64,000 bases of DNA from Kordiimonas sp. SCSIO 12603 (GTDB lineage: Bacteria > Pseudomonadota > Alphaproteobacteria > Sphingomonadales > Kordiimonadaceae), in the NCBI RefSeq assembly GCF_024398035.1, contig NZ_CP073748.1:3339001-3403000 (forward strand), given 5' to 3'. Positions 1 to 9,178 of this stretch are shown piece by piece. Position 1 is the first letter of the stretch, and each line of letters opens with the position of its first letter. The notes under the pieces were generated by a model. The model saw only the letters and a list, made by a program, of their open reading frames with translations. It searched no databases and was not told the origin of the DNA. The position numbers and the translations under genes are program-made.

Positions 1-1557
1 ACCAGCAATAAGATACCCTGTCGCTAACCTATGCGGCAAAACCTCAAAACCACCCATTTCCGGGATAGCCCAAGGCAAATACATGCCCGCAGATGGTAAA
101 ACCGAGTGGATGATTCCAAATTCAGTAAACAGAGCTGCAGCAAATGCAGCACCTGCAGCACGTACCAGTTTACGGTCAACGACCCAAACCAGCAGTGCCC
201 CCCAAATCAAGCTCGTGAGAATATACCCACGTGCCATCACGCCAAGCAGCACAAAGCCAGGATACCAATCGGTCATCAAAGCTTGTTGGGCTGCTTCCCC
301 AATACGTCCGTATAGATCATTAACCTTCGTGTGCGCATAGTTCAGGATTGCCGGAACAATCGCAAACAGCAGCCCTGGTGCATGAGCTACTGAACCGCCA
401 GCAAAAGCAAGGCGCAAAATATCGCTGGCAACAACCACGAGAATTGGCTTCAAAACCGCAGATGGGATCATCTGTGAAGCCAGTGCAATCAAGCCAACAA
501 AACCGATAACAGTAAGAGCAATGGAGGCACCCAGCGCATAATTGGTGCGTGCGCCCATACGCTTGTATGTAGTGTGCCCGAAATATGGTGTTGTTTGCAC
601 GATACCACCAAACAATGCGGAAATTGCTGTCGCGGCACTATCCATACGGATAACTTTGGCCGGATCATAATCATCGCCGACCACCTTCGCGCCTGTTACT
701 ACATTCACAGAACTCGCTGCGATCAAAAGAGCAAACGGGAAGATGATGCCGATATAATTGGTAACATCACCAAACACACCGCCAAAGCCTGCGAATGTAA
801 TTGAAGGTAGCGTTACAGCAAGATCAGGTGCTTGCTTGATAACGTAATCGTCCCCAGCACCTACAACCGCCAGAACATAATAAAGGAAGGTACCAGCAAC
901 AATCGCTAGAATAGCCCCGGGCATACCAAACGGCATACGATGTCCCGCGATAAGTGAGAAAATCATGATGGAAAAGGCAACAATGCCAACTTCCGGCAAC
1001 TCGAAGATACCGTAGATAGCTTCTGCACCCAGCCACACTGTTGCAATACCAGCCATCGCACCAATAAGCGCCATTTGCGGCATCTGTGTTTGCATTGCGC
1101 GACTGAAGAACGAAAGGACAAACTTGATAACAGCCATCCAGATTGTGCTGGCCATACCAACGACCCAGGCTTTATCGGCTGCCGCATCCACACCCAGCGC
1201 TTCTACACTTCCAGCATATGTTGGCCCTACAATGAAGAAACACATACCAAATACGGTCGGCAGATCCATACCAAGCGGAATACTGGTCAGCTTTTCATTG
1301 CCAGTTTCTTTAGTGGTTTTCTTTGCAAGCCAGATAAACGCCAAATTACCAAGCAAAATGCCTGTGATCGTGCCCGGGATAATTTTACCAAACATATGTT
1401 CAGCAGGAAAACCAAAGACCCCCATCAACACGCCCGCGAGCACAAAAATATTCACAGATACATCTAGAAAGAATGCAACACCGGCATTCATATCACATGC
1501 AAACTGCGAGGTAGATGCTGCACTTCCCCCGAGCACATTCGTATTTTCTTCAGCCAT
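1..1557 (-). CDS. NCS2-type purine/xanthine/uracil permease, C-terminus outside window
   Basis: Inner-membrane nucleobase transporter of the NCS2 (xanthine/uracil permease) superfamily. I translated 519 codons from the ATG at 1557, preceded by AGGA at a suitable distance; the 3' end lies beyond base 1. The protein is almost entirely hydrophobic helices. A GDDYD motif near residue 294 and QTTPYFGHTTYKRMGAR near 321-337 match the conserved region around the substrate-binding helices of the family. It begins 42 bases after the stop of the exported adenosine deaminase on the same strand, so the two are probably cotranscribed and the permease would import hypoxanthine or another purine produced outside. 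The exact substrate cannot be read from the sequence. Confidence 0.85.
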   Translation of the reverse strand, partial: MAEENTNVLGGSAASTSQFACDMNAGVAFFLDVSVNIFVLAGVLMGVFGFPAEHMFGKIIPGTITGILLGNLAFIWLAKKTTKETGNEKLTSIPLGMDLPTVFGMCFFIVGPTYAGSVEALGVDAAADKAWVVGMASTIWMAVIKFVLSFFSRAMQTQMPQMALIGAMAGIATVWLGAEAIYGIFELPEVGIVAFSIMIFSLIAGHRMPFGMPGAILAIVAGTFLYYVLAVVGAGDDYVIKQAPDLAVTLPSITFAGFGGVFGDVTNYIGIIFPFALLIAASSVNVVTGAKVVGDDYDPAKVIRMDSAATAISALFGGIVQTTPYFGHTTYKRMGARTNYALGASIALTVIGFVGLIALASQMIPSAVLKPILVVVASDILRLAFAGGSVAHAPGLLFAIVPAILNYAHTKVNDLYGRIGEAAQQALMTDWYPGFVLLGVMARGYILTSLIWGALLVWVVDRKLVRAAGAAFAAALFTEFGIIHSVLPSAGMYLPWAIPEMGGFEVLPHRLATGYLIAG

Positions 1558-1599
1558 ACTAAATCCTATGTCTCACCCATTCGGGGGATATTATAATTT

Positions 1600-3159
1600 T
1601 TATTGAAAGCTCGTTTTTCTGCGTTTTGGAATGCGAAGAGTTTTTTCATACTCTCTAAACCGCATCTCCAGCTCCCACTGCAGTTTTGCCTTCTTATTTT
1701 TTTCTATGAATGCTGCACATACATCATTGAGGGCACTTCCTGAAAGCACATTTTCACGACACGCCTCATTTTCCCACAGGCTTTCACCGGGCAGGAAGCT
1801 GTATGTTAGTGAATTTCTGGATGCATGGCGCAGTTCAAAATACGGCACATCATAATCCCTGAAATAGCGCATATACTCGTGCGTCAGATCGATACGGGAT
1901 ACGCCTTCATCATCGGTACTTAGCGCATAAGGTACTTCAAGGTCGCGGTACAGCACAATCGGATGGTCATTTCCTTTTACACCAAGGATTACATCATTAC
2001 TGGTGAGGTTAATCTCAACCATAATGCCCTCATCCTTCATGCGCTTAAGCAGTTCATCGCTGCCATCCTCAAACGCAATATCAATACCGTGGCCAATTCG
2101 CTTGGCATGGCCAATTTCGATTGCCTCGCGAATATGGAATTTAAGCTGATGTGGACGTACAAGCCCGAGCGTGAGCTCCCCAGCATGCAGCGTTACATTC
2201 TGCGCGCCTTTAGTACGGTATTGGTGATCAATCATTTTCATATGGTAGCTATAGTCGCGAAGAGCCAGATAGCCATCTTCCGGTGCAACAAGATTGATAC
2301 CCACAACCTGAGGAACAGCCTTCATGACTTCCCAACCCAGGATAATCTGCGCGAACACCATGCTTGGCTCAAATTCGCGGATTACCTGGTGAATAAACTG
2401 GACCTCAACATCACAGCCAACGCTCTCAGAGTTTTCACCGCAACCAAGTAGCCTGTCTTTCTTAGCGTACGCCGCATCAAGCTGAGTTTGAACCGATTGA
2501 ACCAGTTCAGGGATTTTTGCCCCAAACGGACTGTCCATCAAGGTTTTATAATCCTGTTCAACATCACCAGAAAGCTCAAGCCCGGCAACGAGTGGAAACA
2601 ATTCAGGGAATACGATTGTTTCCATAAGCTCCAGATAAAGAATGTTCTGACTGCCTGCACGCTCTGCCACTTCGGCGATTTGGTCACCAAGCCTGTGCGG
2701 TGCTGCGGCTATATTAGCGAAAGTTTGGAAGAAATCATTATGGCCAGACCAATTATGTGTCGGCACATAGCTGCGCGTGCTCATAGCATTAATAAGTTCA
2801 CGGCGGCTTTTTTCATTACCACGAGCTGCTTCAGCGGTAATCCAGCCACTGGCCTCACATGTTTCCTTTTCTTTAAACTTTAGGGATGGACCATAAAATT
2901 CATCACTCATATCGGCACAAAGCCCATCTTCCGCTGCCCAATCAATCCACGATTCGGCATAAACCGCGCCGCGAAGATGGCTATGAAGATCAGCGCCTTT
3001 TGGAAAAGCTTCCATAAACTGGCGTAACCTACCGTGGCTGTCAGACCATGCGAGAGCCTCCCCTGCCATCCGTGCTTTAAGGTTATTATCCTGCGCTTCA
3101 GCGGTGCTAAACGGCGCTAACATCAAGGCTGCCAGTGTAAGCGATTTTAGATTACGCAT
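1600..3159 (-). CDS. Exported adenosine deaminase family protein
   Basis: Metal-dependent deaminase of the adenosine/AMP deaminase family, 519 residues, longer than cytosolic adenosine deaminases (about 330-350). The ATG at 3159 is chosen over an upstream in-frame start because GGAGGAAG sits just before it and a signal peptide follows (residues 1-23, ending AEA-Q). Metal and catalytic motifs are all present: HSHLRG at 59-64, HAGE at 325-328, RIGHG at 354-358 and STDDEG at 414-419. The length and signal peptide recall the ADGF-like secreted group. Predicted role: periplasmic conversion of adenosine to inosine, feeding the permease 42 bases downstream. Specificity is inferred. Confidence 0.88.
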   Translation of the reverse strand: MRNLKSLTLAALMLAPFSTAEAQDNNLKARMAGEALAWSDSHGRLRQFMEAFPKGADLHSHLRGAVYAESWIDWAAEDGLCADMSDEFYGPSLKFKEKETCEASGWITAEAARGNEKSRRELINAMSTRSYVPTHNWSGHNDFFQTFANIAAAPHRLGDQIAEVAERAGSQNILYLELMETIVFPELFPLVAGLELSGDVEQDYKTLMDSPFGAKIPELVQSVQTQLDAAYAKKDRLLGCGENSESVGCDVEVQFIHQVIREFEPSMVFAQIILGWEVMKAVPQVVGINLVAPEDGYLALRDYSYHMKMIDHQYRTKGAQNVTLHAGELTLGLVRPHQLKFHIREAIEIGHAKRIGHGIDIAFEDGSDELLKRMKDEGIMVEINLTSNDVILGVKGNDHPIVLYRDLEVPYALSTDDEGVSRIDLTHEYMRYFRDYDVPYFELRHASRNSLTYSFLPGESLWENEACRENVLSGSALNDVCAAFIEKNKKAKLQWELEMRFREYEKTLRIPKRRKTSFQ

Positions 3160-3186
3160 GTTTTCTTCCTCCAAAGCTTGCCCCAA

Positions 3187-3246
3187 CAGCGACAAGCGCC
3201 TAATCTCTGCCCACACCACAATAACAGGCTGATAATCAGCGACAAG
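3187..3246. repeat. Short direct repeat in the deaminase/tdk divergent promoter region
   Basis: CAGCGACAAG occurs at 3187-3196 and again at 3237-3246, exactly 50 bases apart, in the 104-base gap between the divergent adenosine deaminase and thymidine kinase genes. The spacing is close to five helical turns, which would suit a pair of regulator sites, but a ten-base repeat can also arise by chance. Confidence 0.3.
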
Positions 3247-3263
3247 TATAAGGCTTGGGGTAT

Positions 3264-3851
3264 ATGGCTAAACTTTACTTTTATTATTCCGCGATGAACG
3301 CGGGTAAAACCACAACCCTTCTTCAATCAAGTTTCAACTATCAAGAACGCGGGATGAACACAATGTTGTTCACTGCTGCAATTGATGACCGCTATGAGAA
3401 GGCAGTAATTTCATCCAGAATTGGCTTGAAAGCTGATGCACACATATTTGACGCTGATCTTGACCTATTTGTCAAGATTGCTGACGAACTGAAGAACAGG
3501 CCTGTTCACTGTATTCTGATTGATGAGGCACAGTTCCTTACCAGAGAACATGTAGAGCAATTGGGCGCTGTGGCAGATTCCTTAAAAATTCCCGTGCTTT
3601 GTTATGGCCTAAGAACAGACTTTCAAGCCAATTTGTTCGAGGGCAGTAAATGGCTTCTCGCACTTGCTGATGAACTTAATGAGTTAAAAACCATCTGCAC
3701 TTGCGGCGCTAAAGCTACTATGAACCTTCGGATTGATGCCAAAGGCAACGCGGTGAAAGAAGGCGACTCTATCGAAATTGGCGGAAATGACCGTTACATC
3801 GCTTTGTGCCGCAAGCACTTTAATGAAAAGCTGAAAGCAAGCGGGGTTTAA
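3264..3851 (+). CDS. tdk: Thymidine kinase, type II
   Basis: Phosphorylates thymidine (and deoxyuridine) with ATP in the cytosol for pyrimidine salvage. The 195-residue length is normal for the type II family. A P-loop AMNAGKTT lies at residues 10-17, the DEAQ motif with the catalytic glutamate at 87-90, and a C-terminal zinc ribbon is suggested by CTCG (about residue 143) and the CRKH pair near 183-186. The ATG at 3264 is preferred to an in-frame TTG nine bases upstream because GGGG precedes it and the family starts right at the P-loop strand. Divergent from the adenosine deaminase, so this end of the window is a nucleoside salvage locus. Confidence 0.95.
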   Translation: MAKLYFYYSAMNAGKTTTLLQSSFNYQERGMNTMLFTAAIDDRYEKAVISSRIGLKADAHIFDADLDLFVKIADELKNRPVHCILIDEAQFLTREHVEQLGAVADSLKIPVLCYGLRTDFQANLFEGSKWLLALADELNELKTICTCGAKATMNLRIDAKGNAVKEGDSIEIGGNDRYIALCRKHFNEKLKASGV

Positions 3852-3862
3852 TACCCCGTTTT
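3842..3862 (+). terminator. Rho-independent terminator of tdk
   Basis: Stem CGGGGT (3842-3847), loop TTAAT, stem ACCCCG (3853-3858), then TTTT. The stem includes the tdk stop codon. Confidence 0.6.
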
Positions 3863-3865
3863 CAC

Positions 3866-4579
3866 CTAATTTACTTTCTTGCGTTTCAGGCCGAAATCGC
3901 GCCTGTGAAAACGGTAATAGATCATAAACAAGCCTGTCACACTGAAAAGCGCAGCGGTTAACGCAAAAACCATCAAAAATGGGTTATTAAAATCGTCCCG
4001 CTCATCATAATCCATAATATGCAGCATCCAGAAGAAATCATAGAAACGCCAATAAGCGTTCCTATGTGACATTACACGACCACTTTTTGGATTAACATAG
4101 ATACGGGTACCATCCGCATCATCCATCGTGACTTGCCAAACCGGAAGTCCTCTGCGGTAATCTCCCGGCTCTTCTGTTAGCAAAGCGGCCATTATATCAC
4201 CTGTTTCAGCGGTAAAATCTGCCTTGGCAATTTCCACCGCCATCTTCTCATCCACAGAGACCGGAGAGAAATCATTCAACCATAAAACCTCGGTAGATTT
4301 CCCTTTAAATTTCACATCCACAACGGGTTTATCGGCAACGGTACGGGTTCTAAGCGATGCGAGTTCCAAACCCGGATACCTACCAAGCAATTCAACAGCT
4401 TTCTCTGTACTGAGATACTGGGAAGAATGGGACCAGCGATTATGTTCACCGCGAACAGTTTCTATGGGAATCCAGCTCATCACCACACCGCCAACTGTCC
4501 AGAACAACATCTGTATCACAATAAGCAGGCCAACCCATTTGTGGATTTTACTGATTAAAACATGTTTGCTGCTGGCCAT
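3866..4579 (-). CDS. PepSY domain membrane protein
   Basis: Small inner-membrane protein of 237 residues. An N-terminal helix at about residues 12-36 starts with the HKWVGLL signature of PepSY-associated membrane proteins; a second helix lies at about 200-222, followed by a basic tail. Between them is a periplasmic region with a PepSY-like stretch ending in YVNPKSGRV. Such proteins are often linked to metal or siderophore handling or to peptidase inhibition, but nothing here fixes the role. It stands alone, convergent with tdk, and lies downstream of the terminator of the aldehyde dehydrogenase operon. Confidence 0.8.
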   Translation of the reverse strand: MASSKHVLISKIHKWVGLLIVIQMLFWTVGGVVMSWIPIETVRGEHNRWSHSSQYLSTEKAVELLGRYPGLELASLRTRTVADKPVVDVKFKGKSTEVLWLNDFSPVSVDEKMAVEIAKADFTAETGDIMAALLTEEPGDYRRGLPVWQVTMDDADGTRIYVNPKSGRVMSHRNAYWRFYDFFWMLHIMDYDERDDFNNPFLMVFALTAALFSVTGLFMIYYRFHRRDFGLKRKKVN

Positions 4580-4604
4580 AATATACCCTTTGCACCGTCC
4601 CCAT

Positions 4605-4637
4605 AAGAAAACCCGCTTCTAATCTAGAAACGGGTTT
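4605..4637 (-). terminator. Terminator of the hydrolase-SDR-ALDH operon
   Basis: On the minus strand, an AAACCCG/CGGGTTT stem extended by TTCTA/TAGAA with one mismatch encloses a three-base loop and is followed by TTTTCTTA. It lies just past the aldehyde dehydrogenase stop. Confidence 0.6.
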
Positions 4638-4658
4638 CGCTCAATCTGTTAAATTCGA

Positions 4659-6086
4659 TCAGGCATTATAACCAAGCACTGATTTCACCTCCAGGAAATC
4701 ATGGAATGCATGATCCCCCCATTCACGGCCATTGCCCGATTGCTTATACCCTCCAAACGGCGCTGAGATATCCCCAGGCGCACCATTGATATAAACCATA
4801 CCTGTACGCAATTTACTGGCAATACGGCGGGCACGGTCAGCATCGGCAGACTGCACAGCACCAGACAGGCCGTACGGACTATCGTTCGCAATACGAATGG
4901 CTTCTTCTTCACTATCATAGCCAATGATAGACAGGACTGGGCCAAACACTTCTTCACGAGCGATCGTCATATCCGGTGTTACGTCCGCGAACACTGTTGG
5001 CTTTACAAAATACCCTTCAGACAAGCCTTCAGGGCGGCCGCTGCCACCCGTTACAACACGCGCGCCTTCTTTAGCAGCCACATCCATCAGTTCACCAACC
5101 TTGCGGAACTGGTCACCGTGAGCGATTGGGCCCATATAGGTGCCCTCATCGTTCGGATCACCAACTGTCACTGTTTCAGCTGCTTTCTTTGCGATTTCTG
5201 CTGCTTCATCCATTCGCTCAGCAGGCACAAGCATACGGCTCAAGAGCGTACAGGTTTGGCCCGTGTTACGCATTGCAGCCAAGGTTTCACGAGTAATGGC
5301 AGCTTCAAAATCAGCATCGTCGAGCAGAATGTTAGCTGATTTACCGCCCAGTTCCTGCGTTACGCGCTTGATAGTTTTTGCCGCATTTGCCTGCACGGCC
5401 GCGCCCATACGGGTTGAACCAGTAACCGAAACCATATCGATATCTGGATGGCCGGAGATGGCTTCACCCACAGTTGGCCCTTCACCATACACCACATTAT
5501 AAACACCTGCTGGTACACCAGCCGCATGCATAATTTCATTGAACAGTTCGCAGCTATATGGCGCTACTTCACTAGGCTTCAATACCATCGTACAACCGGT
5601 CGCGATCGCAGGTGCCACTTTACAGGTAATCTGATTAATCGGCCAGTTCCAAGGTGTGATCATTCCCACCACACCGATTGGTTCCTTCAGAATACGTGTT
5701 GGGCCTCGGTCTTCATAGAAAGAAAAGTTTTTCAGCACTTCAACAGCCGTCATCAAATGCCCAAGGCCGGACGGTGCCTGCGCTGTGTTCGCAAGCTTTA
5801 CAGGCGCACCCATTTCCTCAGTAATAACAGCTGCCATTTCTGGTAGGCGCTTTTTATATTCAGCAATAATATTACCAAGCAGTTCAAGCCGTTCTTCGCG
5901 GGTAGAGAAAGCAAATGTTTCAAAAGCTTTTTGGGCAGCAGCCACCGCCATATCTACCTCAACGGAGGTACCCAAAATCATCTCGCCTGATTTTTTTTCG
6001 GTCGCCGGGTTAATGATATCGCGCATATTCGCGCCATCAACTGATACCCATTCACCACCGATATAGTGCTTATGCAGCTGCCGCAT
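4659..6086 (-). CDS. NAD(P)-dependent aldehyde dehydrogenase
   Basis: Oxidises an aldehyde to the acid with NAD(P). The 475-residue length is standard for the class 3 superfamily. Visible residues: Asn in TPWNWP (about 147), the nucleotide-binding GSTRMG (223-228), general base Glu in QELGGKS (about 245) and nucleophilic Cys in GQTCTLL (about 279). AAGGAGAG precedes the ATG at 6086. It is the last gene of a minus-strand operon with an alpha/beta hydrolase and an SDR oxidoreductase. An ester could be hydrolysed to an alcohol, oxidised to the aldehyde and then to the acid; that order is inferred from gene families only. Confidence 0.92.
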   Translation of the reverse strand: MRQLHKHYIGGEWVSVDGANMRDIINPATEKKSGEMILGTSVEVDMAVAAAQKAFETFAFSTREERLELLGNIIAEYKKRLPEMAAVITEEMGAPVKLANTAQAPSGLGHLMTAVEVLKNFSFYEDRGPTRILKEPIGVVGMITPWNWPINQITCKVAPAIATGCTMVLKPSEVAPYSCELFNEIMHAAGVPAGVYNVVYGEGPTVGEAISGHPDIDMVSVTGSTRMGAAVQANAAKTIKRVTQELGGKSANILLDDADFEAAITRETLAAMRNTGQTCTLLSRMLVPAERMDEAAEIAKKAAETVTVGDPNDEGTYMGPIAHGDQFRKVGELMDVAAKEGARVVTGGSGRPEGLSEGYFVKPTVFADVTPDMTIAREEVFGPVLSIIGYDSEEEAIRIANDSPYGLSGAVQSADADRARRIASKLRTGMVYINGAPGDISAPFGGYKQSGNGREWGDHAFHDFLEVKSVLGYNA

Positions 6087-6151
6087 TGCTCTCTCCTTGA
6101 AACAAAACCTTTTCCCTTAAGTGGGGCAAACACGCCCCCGAGGCAAGGGCT

Positions 6152-6967
6152 TTAAAAAGCTGTGCTCTTTTTATCCATTTCCTTTTTGAAACGGTTAATC
6201 CACAAGTTCGGGAACCAGCGCTGGAAACGGTCAATAAAGCGCGCATCTTTACCCACCAGAATACGGTAATCACCTCGGTCCATACCTTTCAGGATAATCT
6301 CCGCGGCTTGATCAGGTGTGGTAATCGCCAGTGTTTTAAAATTCTTTTGAAGAGCATCCGCGTCCACTTCACCATCCACATTGTGGCGGTGCCTGCCGCC
6401 GGAGACGATCCCCGTATCAACACCACCCGGGTGCACAGAATGCACCTGCACATTTGTATCCTTCAGCTCATACATGAGGGACTCGTTAAAACCCTTCACC
6501 GCATGCTTTGCCGCGCAATATGCAGACTGGCTTGGAATACCGACATGCCCAAAGATACTGGATACATTCACAATATGCCCGCTATTACGCTCCAACATTT
6601 TTGGAAGGAATGCCTTGGTTCCGTGCACAACGCCCCAGAACACAATATCCATCAGCCATTCAAAATCGTCATAGCTCATTTTCTCAACTGTATCTGACAG
6701 CGAAACACCTGCATTATTGAAAGTAGCATCAATGGGGCCGAGGGTTTTCTCTGCTTCATCAGCGGCCGCAAAAACAGCATCTTTATCGGCCACATCAAGC
6801 TTGCGGGCTTGCACGTTCACCTGTTTCTGTTTCAGCTCTTCCTCAACCTTCTTGAGGTTATCTTCATTAATATCAGTAATGAAAACACCGTAACCCCGAT
6901 CCGCTAGAGCATGTGCGAGTGCACGCCCAATACCTGAACCTGCGCCTGTAATGAAAGCGTTTTTCAT
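6152..6967 (-). CDS. SDR family oxidoreductase
   Basis: Short-chain dehydrogenase/reductase, 271 residues. The Rossmann motif TGAGSGIG lies at residues 7-14, NNAG at 84-87, the catalytic Ser in VNVSSIFG (136-137) and the YCAAK pair Tyr150/Lys154. All four are intact, so it should be active with NAD(P)(H). The C-terminal extension after residue 235 is basic. A strong Shine-Dalgarno (AAGGGGGA) precedes the ATG. Nine bases separate it from the upstream hydrolase, so the two are translated from one message; the aldehyde dehydrogenase follows 65 bases later. The substrate is unknown. Confidence 0.92.
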   Translation of the reverse strand: MKNAFITGAGSGIGRALAHALADRGYGVFITDINEDNLKKVEEELKQKQVNVQARKLDVADKDAVFAAADEAEKTLGPIDATFNNAGVSLSDTVEKMSYDDFEWLMDIVFWGVVHGTKAFLPKMLERNSGHIVNVSSIFGHVGIPSQSAYCAAKHAVKGFNESLMYELKDTNVQVHSVHPGGVDTGIVSGGRHRHNVDGEVDADALQKNFKTLAITTPDQAAEIILKGMDRGDYRILVGKDARFIDRFQRWFPNLWINRFKKEMDKKSTAF

Positions 6968-6976
6968 AAATCCCCC

Positions 6977-7885
6977 TTAACCCCAATGTGGTTCAAAAAA
7001 ATTGCCAATATCTTTAATAGCGCGCTTGCCTTCCGGAATGATCCGCGCGCTGAAATGCCAGACATGATGCACCTTTGGCCACACATCCAGTTGTACCATG
7101 CCACCTTCCTTTTCCACCATTTCAGCAAGACGCACAGCGTCATCCCGGAGGATTTCATCCTGCCCCACCTGAAGGATCATAGGAGGCAGCTTTGCCTGGC
7201 TACCAAAATGCGGCGAACAGCGCGGGTCGTCCACCGCACAGTCACCACGGAACTGGTCTGCCGCAAAACTGATCCCACGCGGATCAAGCATGCTGTCTTT
7301 TTCAGCATTCTCTGTTGTGCTTTTCCCGGAACCTGTCAGGTCTGTCCAAGGTGCAATCATTGCAAGAGCTACAAGCTGCTTGCGGCCACTGTCCCTAATG
7401 GCGTGCGCCATGGAAAGTGTTAATCCGCCGCCCGCAGAATCGCCACCCATGGTGATAGAAGCATCAGGTTTTTGCGCTACAACATAATCGTAAGCTGCGA
7501 GGCCTTCTTCTAGCTGCTGCGGGCATTTCGCTTCAGGGGAAAGACCATAATCAAGAAGGAATACGATTGATTTGGACGCGGCAGAAAAACGGTAAGCCAT
7601 TTCTCGGTACGCCTTAGGGCTACCCCACGCATAACCACCGCCATGATTATAAAAGAAGATGCGATCTTCGCGAGCACCGGGTGCGCTTACCCATTCGCCT
7701 TTAACACCATTTTCATCCACCTTTTCGATTTTCACATCTTTGGGTGGCGGTGGCAGGAGCTTTTCCATCCCGCCAAGAACTTCAATAAAATGATTACCAA
7801 GCATTTCAGGCGACGCATCTTTATGCTCCTTCGGCCTGAAAGCCTTCCTAATCTGGCGTCTTACTAACCACGCACGAAGTGACAT
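6977..7885 (-). CDS. Alpha/beta hydrolase, hormone-sensitive-lipase-like esterase
   Basis: Serine esterase of the HSL (bacterial family IV) group, 302 residues. The oxyanion motif HGGG lies at residues 81-84, the nucleophile in GDSAGG (Ser about 150), a candidate acid in the DEIL segment near 240 and the base in the HHVWHF segment near 270. The start at 7885 has GGAAGGGGAG just upstream; the longer reading frame to 7999 would overlap the divergent GST gene and is rejected. First gene of the operon with the SDR and the aldehyde dehydrogenase. Likely acts on short acyl esters or lactones. Confidence 0.9.
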   Translation of the reverse strand: MSLRAWLVRRQIRKAFRPKEHKDASPEMLGNHFIEVLGGMEKLLPPPPKDVKIEKVDENGVKGEWVSAPGAREDRIFFYNHGGGYAWGSPKAYREMAYRFSAASKSIVFLLDYGLSPEAKCPQQLEEGLAAYDYVVAQKPDASITMGGDSAGGGLTLSMAHAIRDSGRKQLVALAMIAPWTDLTGSGKSTTENAEKDSMLDPRGISFAADQFRGDCAVDDPRCSPHFGSQAKLPPMILQVGQDEILRDDAVRLAEMVEKEGGMVQLDVWPKVHHVWHFSARIIPEGKRAIKDIGNFFEPHWG

Positions 7886-7946
7886 ATGGCTCCCCTTCCA
7901 AATCACAACTTCTTCAGGTGCCTTGACACCTTCACAGCGAGCCATA

Positions 7947-7963
7947 TTAATGACAATCATTAT
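7947..7963. promoter_or_regulatory. Inverted repeat, candidate TetR operator, between hydrolase operon and GST
   Basis: TTAATG-N5-CATTAT, with the inner arms TAATGA and TCATTA perfectly paired, lies in the middle of the 101-base divergent promoter region. The sequence from 7946 to about 7975 closely matches that at 12179-12209 in front of the tetR gene, including a downstream ATAGTCA. Assignment to that TetR protein is inference. Confidence 0.5.
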
Positions 7964-7986
7964 ATAGTCAATGACCGGAGCTACAT

Positions 7987-9147
7987 ATGACCAATTCATC
8001 TGCCTACATTATGTATGGCTGCCCTGTTTCGCTTTATACCGGCAAAGCCCGCAGCTATATGCGAAAGAAGGGCATCTCCTATACCGAACGGCTCCAGAGC
8101 CATCCTGACTATTTTGAAAAAATTGTTCCGAAGGTTGGCCGTATTGTTATCCCGGTTATTGAAGCAGAAAACGGGGATACGGTTCAGGACACTACAGAAA
8201 TCATTGATTATCTTGAAAACAAGCACGATAGCGGTAGCGCCTATCCTACCGGCCCAAAACAAAAAATCCTGTCCCTGATTTTTGAACTATTCGGCGATGA
8301 AGGCCTTCTTAAACCAGCCATGCATTACCGCTGGAACTTTGATGACGACAATGATGATTTTATCTCGCTAGAGTTCGGGCGTTTTATGAACCCGGTGGCA
8401 GAAGACGATGATGCAAAGCAGCTAGCCGCTATGCCAAAAGCCAAAATGAGCGGCCTGCTTCCCGCTCTTGGCATTACCGAGGAAACAAAAGAGGCTATTG
8501 AAGCGGGCTACCATGATCTACTGGACGCACTGAACGCCCATTTCCTGAAACATCCCTACCTGTTTGGTGGCGTGCCATCTATTGGTGACTTTGGCCTTTA
8601 TGCGCCACTGTATGCACACCTGGGCAGAGACCCTGCCCCTAGCTTGATCATGAAGAAAAAAGCCAACCGGGTATGGCGCTGGGTGGAACGCATGACAGCA
8701 TCTGATGCCGACATGCCTGAATTCCCTGAGCTCTCACCAGCATTCTATGATGATGATCAGATCCCAGAGACAATTACCCCCATCCTAGAAGTAATCGCGA
8801 AGGATTATCTGCCGGAACTTAAGGGGCTTGTTGGTTTTATCAACCAGCACCTTGCCGATAACCCAGAAATTGGCGAAGGCGATGCTGTTATTAAAGATGC
8901 CAATGCTCGTTCGCTTGGCTTCTTTAAAGCAACCATCAGAGATACGGAATTCAGCTTGGTCGCGCGCCACTACAGCATTTGGATGCTGCAGCGTGCGCAA
9001 GATGCATTTGCTACGCTTTCGAGCGCTGATGCTGAAGAAATTCGCTCTTACCTATCAGAGATTGGCCTTGAGGAAATACTTGATCTAAAAACGAAGCGCA
9101 GAATTGAGCGCGATACCTTCAAAGAGGTTTGGGGCAAAACCCAATAA
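7987..9147 (+). CDS. Glutathione S-transferase family protein with long C-terminal extension
   Basis: Cytosolic protein of 386 residues. Residues 1-80 form a thioredoxin-like GST N-domain (YGCPVSLYTGKARSYMRKK, then VIPVIEAENG and DTTEIIDYLE, the usual glutathione gamma-glutamyl site region). Residues 90-235 resemble the helical GST C-domain. The last 150 residues go beyond a normal GST (200-230 aa) and I do not recognise them. CGGAG precedes the ATG. It is divergent from the hydrolase/SDR/ALDH operon across a shared palindrome, so it may help detoxify the compounds handled there. Transferase activity is not certain. Confidence 0.85.
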   Translation: MTNSSAYIMYGCPVSLYTGKARSYMRKKGISYTERLQSHPDYFEKIVPKVGRIVIPVIEAENGDTVQDTTEIIDYLENKHDSGSAYPTGPKQKILSLIFELFGDEGLLKPAMHYRWNFDDDNDDFISLEFGRFMNPVAEDDDAKQLAAMPKAKMSGLLPALGITEETKEAIEAGYHDLLDALNAHFLKHPYLFGGVPSIGDFGLYAPLYAHLGRDPAPSLIMKKKANRVWRWVERMTASDADMPEFPELSPAFYDDDQIPETITPILEVIAKDYLPELKGLVGFINQHLADNPEIGEGDAVIKDANARSLGFFKATIRDTEFSLVARHYSIWMLQRAQDAFATLSSADAEEIRSYLSEIGLEEILDLKTKRRIERDTFKEVWGKTQ

Positions 9148-9151
9148 AACT

Positions 9152-9178
9152 AAAAGGGCGCCCACGGCGCCCTTTTCT
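9152..9178. terminator. Bidirectional terminator between GST and elaA-like gene
   Basis: Perfect 11-base stem, AAAAGGGCGCC (9152-9162) with GGCGCCCTTTT (9166-9176), three-base loop. T runs on both strands let it end both convergent transcripts. Confidence 0.8.

Noticed and set aside
1075-1606. Plus-strand frames of up to 160 residues opposite the permease
   Set aside because: They lie opposite a continuous 519-codon permease frame with clear motifs, and their own products show no family features.
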